From contig DHXQ01000028.1 of assembly GCA_002413755.1 (NCBI GenBank), positions 12,741 through 27,043 on the forward strand: a stretch of 14,303 nucleotides of DNA, in the 5' to 3' direction. This DNA comes from Candidatus Saccharibacteria bacterium UBA5152 (GTDB taxonomy: Bacteria; Patescibacteriota; Saccharimonadia; Saccharimonadales; UBA4665). Under the pieces are notes generated by a model. The model did not search any database and was not told the DNA's origin. It saw only the letters and a program-made list of their open reading frames with translations. The translations under genes and the position numbers were made by a program. Shown piece by piece: positions 6,244 through 11,495 of the stretch (the first letter of the stretch is position 1; every line of letters starts with the position of its first letter).

Positions 6244-7767
6244 ATGGTTGAGGCTGAACCCAATCTCTTACCGCCAGAATTGATGGACGGCTACGAAAAA
6301 CCTCCTCATGAGTGCGGAATTTTCGGAATGTATGCGCCGGGGATGCCTGTGGCTGCCATGACGGTTACCGGTTTAAACCAGCTACAACACCGCGGCCAGA
6401 GTGGCGGCGGTGTTTTTGTGTATACGGACGAAGGCAGGCCGGTTGGGACGAAAGACGTCGGCCTGGTAGCTAATGCGTTGCGGGCTGCCATACCCGTTAC
6501 CCCGGGCTCGGACAGTCCGTATGATCTGTATGGCTCTCCAATCTCTGTTGGACATGTCCGCTACAGCACGACTGGTCGTAACGAAATTCGCGGCGTGCAG
6601 CCGTTCGTCAAACCTGGATCCAGTCTCGTAGTAGCCAGTAATGGAAACTTACCGGTGCTTGAATCGCTGAAAGAAAAGTACGATATTTTTAACCCAGATC
6701 CTGCAAGTGATACTGAAGATGCCTTCCTGCTTCTTCAGGACAGTTTCGAAAGGCATGGTGACTTCCTTGAGGCGATGCATGAGATGCTCCCACAATTTGA
6801 AGGTGGCTGCAATCTGTTAGCGAGTGACGGTGAAAACCTGTTTGCGTCCCGTGATGTGTGGGGTTACCGGCCAGTTTGCCTCGGCGTCCTGCCAGATGGC
6901 GGCGGCTATGTCGTATCGTCAGAGACGGTTGGCTTGCATTCGGTTGGCGCAGAATTTTTACGCGATCTTAAACCAGGTGAAATCGTAAAAATCGGACCGA
7001 ATGGCACCGAGTCTACGTTCATGAATCGTCAGGAAGATCGTAAAACCTGCCGCTACGAATTCAATTACACTTCCCATCCCGCCAGCGACATTGACGGCAG
7101 CAATGTCTACATGTCCCGCGTAAATACCGGGAAACGCCTGGCCAAGTCGGCTCTCGTTGCCGCCGATGTTGTTATCGCAGCGCCTGAGTCAGGCCGGGGG
7201 GTCGCCGAAGGCTATGCACAGGAGTCGGGTATCCCGCTCAGTCAGGGGCTGATTGTGAATAACGGCGCCAAGCGGACCTTTATCGAGCGCGGACTAGCTC
7301 GTGAAGCTATGATCAAGTACAAGTACATTCCTATTGTAGCCGTGCTTAAAGGCCAGCGTGTGATTCTTTGCGACGATTCACTTATCAAAGGGAAAACCAT
7401 GAAGGCGGTCGTTACGCTACTGAAAGACGCGGGTGCATCTGAGGTTCATGTACGGCTCGGTTCGCCTCGGTTTGAACACCCCTGCTTCATGGGTATGGAG
7501 ACCGACAAGGAAGAATTAGTAGCGAGCTATATGACAGATGAGGAAATCGCCCGGCATATCGGAGCCACAAGTGTAGCCTTCGTCTCGGTCGTGGATAACG
7601 ATAAGGCAATTGTCGAGGCCGCTCTTGATCCAGGCAATCCAAGGAATTTGAAAGTCGGTCAATTCTGTACCGGCTGCGCAGATGGCCGATACCCCTCGCA
7701 GGTCCCTGGCCCGATCAGCCTCGGGATGCCAGTCCTAGCCCGGAGCTTGGTGGGCAGCGTCTGCTAA
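6244..7767 (+). CDS. purF: Amidophosphoribosyltransferase (PurF-type), divergent, Fe-S form
   Basis: A 507-residue protein. PurF moves glutamine ammonia onto PRPP to make phosphoribosylamine, the first step of purine synthesis. A 23-residue propeptide precedes the expected nucleophile C24 (HECGIFG), as in Fe-S type PurF. The glutamine domain keeps LQHRGQ, HVRYSTTG, NGN and SDTE; it has Ser where HNGN usually has His and RGQSGGG instead of RGQESAG. The phosphoribosyl domain keeps PESGRGVAEGYA, RTFI and the PRPP loop as VILCDDSLIKGKT (373-385), where Lys replaces the usual Arg-Gly-Thr pattern. Cys 269, 414, 475 and 478 match the spacing of the [4Fe-4S] ligands in Bacillus PurF. No other purine gene is in the window, so its role may be stand-alone. 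Confidence 0.88.
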   Translation: MVEAEPNLLPPELMDGYEKPPHECGIFGMYAPGMPVAAMTVTGLNQLQHRGQSGGGVFVYTDEGRPVGTKDVGLVANALRAAIPVTPGSDSPYDLYGSPISVGHVRYSTTGRNEIRGVQPFVKPGSSLVVASNGNLPVLESLKEKYDIFNPDPASDTEDAFLLLQDSFERHGDFLEAMHEMLPQFEGGCNLLASDGENLFASRDVWGYRPVCLGVLPDGGGYVVSSETVGLHSVGAEFLRDLKPGEIVKIGPNGTESTFMNRQEDRKTCRYEFNYTSHPASDIDGSNVYMSRVNTGKRLAKSALVAADVVIAAPESGRGVAEGYAQESGIPLSQGLIVNNGAKRTFIERGLAREAMIKYKYIPIVAVLKGQRVILCDDSLIKGKTMKAVVTLLKDAGASEVHVRLGSPRFEHPCFMGMETDKEELVASYMTDEEIARHIGATSVAFVSVVDNDKAIVEAALDPGNPRNLKVGQFCTGCADGRYPSQVPGPISLGMPVLARSLVGSVC

Positions 7768-7834
7768 ACCCGGCCGGTGCTACCAGATCGCCGTTCTTGG
7801 TGAACTAGATTACCTTAATATTTAGAGATTGTTG

Positions 7835-7840
7835 TATAAT
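7835..7840 (+). promoter_or_regulatory. -10 box of the six-TM gene (leaderless start)
   Basis: A perfect TATAAT lies 8 bases before the ATG at 7849, with only AT-rich sequence between. No good -35 (TTACCT at spacing 19 is the best). The spacing predicts a transcript with almost no leader. Confidence 0.6.
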
Positions 7841-7848
7841 TTAAACAA

Positions 7849-8886
7849 ATGGATCCCCGAATACAAATAGCAGTTGATTACGTCTGGACGCAGCGCGCCG
7901 CCGGCGTTGCCGATGGTGCCATCTCGGCAGCCTTGCTACAGATCGGCTGGCCGCAGGATTATGTGACGGCCGCCTTTAACAGCATTGGCCAACCACCACA
8001 GCCAGCGGCTGTGCAGCCAACTCAAACTAACCTAGTCGACACCCGCCACAAATACACAATCCGGGCCGCTATCGCCGATGTCTATCGAGGTATGAAAGTG
8101 AACTGGCTGACTTACCTGATCTGCGTGCTCAGTATGTTGGCAGTAGCTAGCATACTCGTTACTTTGATATATGGCATCCTGTCCGCGCTACATGTATATG
8201 ATAAAGTAGCCTACTCGGGTTTTGGTGGTGTCGGCTTTCGGCTCATACCGCTGATCTGTTTGTACCTCTTCGTAATTGCCGTGTCTGCAGTTGTGAACGC
8301 TATGGTGGTCAATGTGCTAGCGCTCACGCTGCGCGACGGCCTTGACGGTCATCGCGGTAAACCGCTCGCCACCCTCAAGGAAGCCCTGTTTCGGCTGGTG
8401 CGTGTGGCGCTTACAAATGCCTTGGTGGCGCTTGTAGCTTTGGGACCATTCATTATCACTACGATCATTATGATAACAGTAACCTTTGCGGCTACCTTTA
8501 GCGGGGTTGGCGGCCGTTCATCGAGTATCGCGGGCCTGATTATTTCATTACTCCTTGGATTAGCCGGCTTCGCTTGGGCACTTATTGCCTCGCTTCGTTT
8601 CGCCTTGGCCCCTTATGTAGCGCTTATTGAGCCCCAGACTTCAATCTTCGGTACGCTGAAAAGAAGTAGCTACTTGCTTCGTAAGGGTGGCCAATGGTTC
8701 TTGCTCAAAGGTTTTTTCCTCCTCGTAGCCGTTCTGATTATCGTGTTACTACTTACCCATTCATCAATGAGTGCATCAAACGATACCGGCGGGACGATAT
8801 TTACAGCTGTTAATATCGTCGTAACCATCCTCATCAATGGCGGCCTCTATACCCTCTATCGCAACCGGGTTGCCGTCAAGAAGTAA
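7849..8886 (+). CDS. Polytopic membrane protein with N-terminal helical domain
   Basis: A 345-residue protein. Residues 1-47 (MDPRIQIAVDYVWTQRAAGV, then DGAISAALLQIGWPQDYVTAAF) form a small helical module that often precedes membrane domains in CPR proteins; its repeated pattern suggests a UBA/SHOCT-like fold. A Pro/Gln/Thr-rich linker (48-62) follows. Six hydrophobic segments are visible at about 86-112, 126-160, 185-215, 222-255, 283-305 and 315-337, in a layout like the glycerophosphodiesterase membrane-domain/YciC-type integral proteins. No active-site motif is seen, so function is unknown. It is preceded by its own -10 box and followed by the tRNA-Ser promoter, which overlaps its 3' end. 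Confidence 0.75.
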   Translation: MDPRIQIAVDYVWTQRAAGVADGAISAALLQIGWPQDYVTAAFNSIGQPPQPAAVQPTQTNLVDTRHKYTIRAAIADVYRGMKVNWLTYLICVLSMLAVASILVTLIYGILSALHVYDKVAYSGFGGVGFRLIPLICLYLFVIAVSAVVNAMVVNVLALTLRDGLDGHRGKPLATLKEALFRLVRVALTNALVALVALGPFIITTIIMITVTFAATFSGVGGRSSSIAGLIISLLLGLAGFAWALIASLRFALAPYVALIEPQTSIFGTLKRSSYLLRKGGQWFLLKGFFLLVAVLIIVLLLTHSSMSASNDTGGTIFTAVNIVVTILINGGLYTLYRNRVAVKK

Positions 8887-8897
8887 TACGGTATAGT
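8870..8897 (+). promoter_or_regulatory. Promoter of tRNA-Ser
   Basis: TTGCCG (8870-8875), 16 bases, TATAGT (8892-8897). The start would be near 8904, inside a small hairpin GAGGA-GTAT-TCCTC (8901-8914), leaving a leader of about 25 nt before the tRNA. The -35 lies in the last codons of the membrane protein. Confidence 0.5.
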
Positions 8898-8928
8898 ATT
8901 GAGGAGTATTCCTCGGGAGTACGCCCGG

Positions 8929-9020
8929 GGAGAGGTCGCATAGTTCGGTCTAGTGCGCTACACTCGAAATGTAGTATACCCGCAAGGGTATCAAGGGTTC
9001 GAATCCCTTCCTCTCCGCCA
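8929..9020 (+). tRNA. tRNA-Ser, anticodon CGA
   Basis: The acceptor stem is GGAGAGG/CCTCTCC with discriminator G and an encoded CCA. The anticodon stem-loop CTACA-CTCGAAA-TGTAG gives anticodon CGA (codon UCG). The long variable arm TATACCCGCAAGGGTATC and the G discriminator are serine hallmarks. The T-arm is AAGGG-TTCGAAT-CCCTT. A long palindrome starts on the last A of CCA. Confidence 0.95.
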
Positions 9021-9058
9021 TATTTTAATACCCCACCATTGGTGGGGTATTAAAATAT
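9020..9058. terminator. Perfect palindrome abutting tRNA-Ser, probable terminator
   Basis: Inverted repeat with 18-nt arms (ATATTTTAATACCCCACC and its exact complement) around ATT. The GC-rich top and AU-rich base suggest an intrinsic terminator for the tRNA, but the tract after the stem is TATTAAAATAT rather than a T-run, so it may be inefficient or act as a 3'-end processing or protective hairpin. It occupies the same position as the terminator behind tRNA-Arg. Confidence 0.6.
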
Positions 9059-9060
9059 AA

Positions 9061-9176
9061 CGAGGAAGTGATCCGAACCCGCAGTTCGCGCAGCGAACAG
9101 GGTTCGGTCGTTAGTCACAGCCCCCAGCGGAGCGGGCGGCTGGATTAACGTGCGCTATCCACTTCCTCTCCGCCAT
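9061..9176 (+). repeat. tRNA-linked structured element, copy B (behind tRNA-Ser)
   Basis: The core (9101-9160) runs GGTTCGGTCGTTAGTCA, then CAGCCCCCAGCGGAGCGGG, then CGGCTGGATTAACGTGCGCT and ATCC, and aligns to copy A with five substitutions and a short indel. Helices: outer GAGGAAGTG (9062-9070) with CACTTCCTC (9160-9168); CCGAACCC/GGGTTCGG (9073-9080, 9100-9107) topped by GTTCGC/GCGAAC; CGTTA/TAACG (9109-9113, 9146-9150) enclosing CAGCC/GGCTG. Together they form a three-way junction. The distal end CTTCCTCTCCGCCAT (9162-9176) is a 15-nt exact copy of the tRNA-Ser 3' end including CCA (9007-9021). The element runs into the 3' end of the convergent gene at 9145-9825. Confidence 0.85.
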
Positions 9177-9825
9177 CGAGCTGTTCACCGATTTGTCTGA
9201 CTGTCCCGTCGAGATTAAGCTCGAGATCACCGGTAAGGGTATCGAAAACTACGAGTCCGCCTGGAGCCGTGCCATCGACAGGATTAACTTCGACATTCTC
9301 CACTCTGGAGTCGCCAGTGCCATCTGGAATTACCTGAACTATTAAATCGGGGGCAACTGGCTCAATTCTTGCAGTGCCGTCTGGGCCATCCCGCCACACG
9401 CCAACAATTGCGCCGCGCGATAAGACGCCGCCTTTGGATGTACCCTTGAGGAGGACAGGGTCTACGAAAGTAGCAGTGTCCATTTCTCCGGCCGACAAAG
9501 CGGCGGTAACCACCCTGCCGCCGATGACGTCCATCTTTACGGCCGGTTGAGCTGGGTCATGCAGCCCAGTGTTTAGGCCGTCTGCCACGCTTTGGGCTTC
9601 GCCTAATGCTTGAGCTGCAGTTCGGGCTGTTGCCCGGGAGTGTTCGTCCATTTTACTTGTGATTTCACTAGCTGCAGCGGGATAGGCAGTGGCCATTATC
9701 AAAGCTATAGCGGCTGCTCCGGCGCCGACCCGGACTATGCGGGTGCGGGTATTTGGTCCTAATCGATCAAGTATTCTAGGCCTTGCATCGCCAAGGTGAG
9801 CTGCCCACGTCGAATGTACTGACAT
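9145..9825 (-). CDS. Unknown protein with one membrane segment; C-terminus formed by the repeat element
   Basis: A 226-residue protein. A basic N-terminus (residues 1-28, RPRILDRLGPNTRTRIVR) precedes one hydrophobic segment at about 29-52, followed by a long polar region of beta-rich, Gly/Asp/Val-rich text likely outside the membrane (or secreted if the segment is cleaved after PAAA). No family is recognised. The last ten codons (DGGEEVDSAR then stop) are read through the antisense of the tRNA-Ser 3'-end copy and the element core, so the original C-terminus may have been replaced. The start is supported by a -35/-10 pair with the -10 nine bases before ATG. It diverges from the HIT gene. Confidence 0.7.
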   Translation of the reverse strand: MSVHSTWAAHLGDARPRILDRLGPNTRTRIVRVGAGAAAIALIMATAYPAAASEITSKMDEHSRATARTAAQALGEAQSVADGLNTGLHDPAQPAVKMDVIGGRVVTAALSAGEMDTATFVDPVLLKGTSKGGVLSRGAIVGVWRDGPDGTARIEPVAPDLIVQVIPDGTGDSRVENVEVNPVDGTAPGGLVVFDTLTGDLELNLDGTVRQIGEQLDGGEEVDSAR

Positions 9826-9834
9826 AATAACTAT

Positions 9835-9863
9835 ATGATACCATCAAAATAATCTAAAAACAA
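9835..9863 (-). promoter_or_regulatory. Promoter of the single-TM gene
   Basis: On the minus strand TTGTTT (9858-9863), 17 bases, TATCAT (9835-9840), then 9 bases to ATG. The same -35 and spacing occur at valS. It predicts a leaderless or nearly leaderless mRNA. Confidence 0.55.
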
Positions 9864-9910
9864 TAGTAAAATGCTTATATTTATCCACTCTTTTAACGGA
9901 GGTGGACGCA

Positions 9911-9938
9911 TTGGCAACGAGCTGGGGGAGTGTACAAT
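9911..9938 (+). promoter_or_regulatory. Promoter of the HIT gene (leaderless)
   Basis: TTGGCA (9911-9916), 16 bases, TACAAT (9933-9938), then 6 bases to the ATG at 9945. The start codon would be the first transcribed codon. Confidence 0.7.
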
Positions 9939-9944
9939 AGATGT

Positions 9945-10349
9945 ATGCAAGATACTCCCGAAGACAGCGTGTTTACCAAGATTATCAAGGGTGAGATCCC
10001 CTCTCATAAGGTATATGAGGACGAAAAGACCATTTGTTTCGTGCCGCTGCACCCAATTGCCAAGGGTCACGTGCTGGTTGTACCCAAGATTCGGGTTGAT
10101 CAGTTCTTCGATTTGCCGGATGATTATTACCAGGCTTTGATGGCGACCGTTAAAAAAGTTGCACAGCACATGAAACAGATCATTGGCACCTCCCGGGTCG
10201 GGCTGAAAGTTGTCGGGTTGGATGTTCCCCACGTCCATATCCACGTCGTAGCCTTTGATACGATCGAAGAATACAATGAGACGCCCGATGAGTCAGGCGA
10301 AGTTGACCATTCTGCCCTGGCCGCCCTCGCCAAGAAGCTTGCGCTTTAG
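9945..10349 (+). CDS. HIT-family nucleotide hydrolase
   Basis: A 134-residue protein. The histidine triad is H96-V-H98-I-H100-V-V (in VPHVHIHVV); the middle histidine is the nucleophile that forms a covalent nucleotidyl intermediate. The N-terminal block (FTKIIKGEIPSHKVYEDE, then HPIAKGHVLVVPK) is typical of the HINT branch, which hydrolyses adenosine phosphoramidates and aminoacyl adenylates in the cytoplasm. The length is normal for the family. The start is set at ATG 9945 because of the promoter; an upstream in-frame GTG at 9930 would precede the transcription start. The stop TAG lies within an 18-nt palindrome, and a small membrane protein follows after 13 bases. Confidence 0.92.
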   Translation: MQDTPEDSVFTKIIKGEIPSHKVYEDEKTICFVPLHPIAKGHVLVVPKIRVDQFFDLPDDYYQALMATVKKVAQHMKQIIGTSRVGLKVVGLDVPHVHIHVVAFDTIEEYNETPDESGEVDHSALAALAKKLAL

Positions 10350-10360
10350 TATACTAAAGC
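10343..10360. repeat. Perfect 18-nt palindrome between the HIT and small membrane genes
   Basis: GCTTTAGTA is followed directly by TACTAAAGC. It spans the HIT stop codon. TATACT (10350-10355) inside it could be a -10 box, 7 bases before the next ATG, so it may be a palindromic promoter/operator. It lacks a T-run, so it is not a standard terminator. Confidence 0.45.
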
Positions 10361-10362
10361 TA

Positions 10363-10545
10363 ATGTCTGTTTGGTTAATCTCATTATTTTTCGCTATTGG
10401 TCTTACCGCCTTTGTATACGCTAAATTGACCCGTGCCCATGGTAATGCGGACCCTCGCCAAGGCTTAGCTGCCTCAGCAATCGCCGGTGTCATCGGCTTT
10501 ATCGTCATATTTACTCTCTTCAAGTTTGTGTTTGGCTTTAAGTAG
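10363..10545 (+). CDS. Small two-TM membrane protein, 60 residues
   Basis: The protein begins MSVWLISLFFAIGLTAFVYA. It has a first hydrophobic helix (about 3-20), a short polar loop (KLTRAHGNADPRQG), and a second hydrophobic helix (about 36-58) ending FKFVFGFK. Such two-helix proteins are frequent in CPR genomes and of unknown role. The frame is open further upstream but only through the HIT gene, so the ATG at 10363 is the sensible start. It may be co-transcribed with HIT or driven by the TATACT box. Confidence 0.7.
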   Translation: MSVWLISLFFAIGLTAFVYAKLTRAHGNADPRQGLAASAIAGVIGFIVIFTLFKFVFGFK

Positions 10546-10634
10546 CCATTTGTTACTAGTAACCTTGGCGTCTTTTCTTCCTTCTTACGCTTAAAACTGG
10601 TATCATATGGCTATGAGTGCGTGGGGCAAAGCAG

Positions 10635-11495
10635 ATGAATGACACAATTGATGAGAAAGGCCTGGGTCAAAGGCTCCAGGCTGCCCGCCGGGCGGCCGGT
10701 TTAACGCAGCAAGCCCTCTGCCAGAAGGCTAACATTAGCTACTCGACGCTGGCCAAGATCGAGCGCGGCGCCATCAAGTCGCCGTCTATTTTTACGATTC
10801 AAAACCTGGTGGTCGCCATGGGGGTGTCGTTCGATTCCCTGCTTGGCATCCCTGAATCAGCCGAGCCGGTCATCCCGGCCGGACAGTCCAAGAACGGCAT
10901 CAAGTTTGTCTACTTCGACGTTAATGGCTGCTTGATCCACTTCTTCCAACGGGCTTTCACGTCGCTGGCTCGTGACACTGGTGTTACTGTCGACAGCATC
11001 GAGCGCGTCTACTGGAAGTACAACGCCGAAGTTTGCCGCGGCCAGATGAGCTTGGAGGCCTTCAACGCCGAACTGGCCGCCGTCACCGGTGCCAAAGAAG
11101 TCGACTGGCAGGCCTATTATCTCGACTCCGTCGAAGCCATCCCCGGTATGGAAGCTGGCGTGCGCTGGGCAGCGGAACGCTATAAAGTCGGGCTGCTGAC
11201 CAATACTATGCCGGAGTTCATCCCTGCCCTGCGGGCCCGCGGCTTATTACCTGACGTCGACTACGACGTTATTATCGATTCTTCAGAGGTGGGCGCGATC
11301 AAACCCGAGAAGCGCATCTTTGAAATTGCCGCTGAACGGGCTGGTGCCAAAGCTGGCGAAATACTGCTGATCGACGACGACACCCCTAACGTCATGGAAG
11401 CCGACAAGCTTGGGTGGCACGTTATCTCTTGCGACGAGTATCAGCCAGAGGACACGATCCTGCGGATCAAGGAAGTCCTCGAGCTTACCACTTAG
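10635..11495 (+). CDS. XRE-type helix-turn-helix fused to a HAD-like domain
   Basis: A 286-residue protein. Residues about 8-65 form a Cro/CI helix-turn-helix (GLGQRLQAARRAAGLTQQAL, then ISYSTLAKIERGAIKSPS). Residues about 90-283 form a HAD hydrolase domain: motif I is D95-V-N97-G-C, motif II T189 (LLTNT), motif III K223 (IKPEKRIFE), motif IV D247-D249 (LIDDDTPNV). The nucleophile Asp is present but the general acid Asp (D+2) is Asn, so phosphatase turnover is probably impaired and the domain may sense a phosphorylated ligand. The start is taken at ATG 10635; an in-frame GTG at 10617 is possible. An out-of-frame mini-ORF of nine codons (10613-10642) overlaps this start. The stop codon overlaps that of valS. 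Confidence 0.88.
   Translation: MNDTIDEKGLGQRLQAARRAAGLTQQALCQKANISYSTLAKIERGAIKSPSIFTIQNLVVAMGVSFDSLLGIPESAEPVIPAGQSKNGIKFVYFDVNGCLIHFFQRAFTSLARDTGVTVDSIERVYWKYNAEVCRGQMSLEAFNAELAAVTGAKEVDWQAYYLDSVEAIPGMEAGVRWAAERYKVGLLTNTMPEFIPALRARGLLPDVDYDVIIDSSEVGAIKPEKRIFEIAAERAGAKAGEILLIDDDTPNVMEADKLGWHVISCDEYQPEDTILRIKEVLELTT

Noticed and set aside
9061..9176. A second tRNA gene or tmRNA behind tRNA-Ser
   Set aside because: The 3' end with CCA is tRNA-like, but there is no anticodon arm, no closed TTCGAAT loop and the 5' arm does not equal a tRNA 5' half.
9061..9176. Integron attC site
   Set aside because: The stem contains GTTAG and TAACG in one copy, but the other copy has GCCAG and TGGCG, so the RYYYAAC/GTTRRRY core is not kept, and no integron integrase is in the window.
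9831..10244. Minus-strand open frame of 137 codons
   Set aside because: Antisense to the HIT gene, whose histidine triad is certain.
10255..10362. Upstream extension of the 60-residue membrane protein
   Set aside because: The open frame continues back through the HIT coding region, but the added residues look like out-of-frame HIT sequence; ATG 10363 begins a clean hydrophobic helix.
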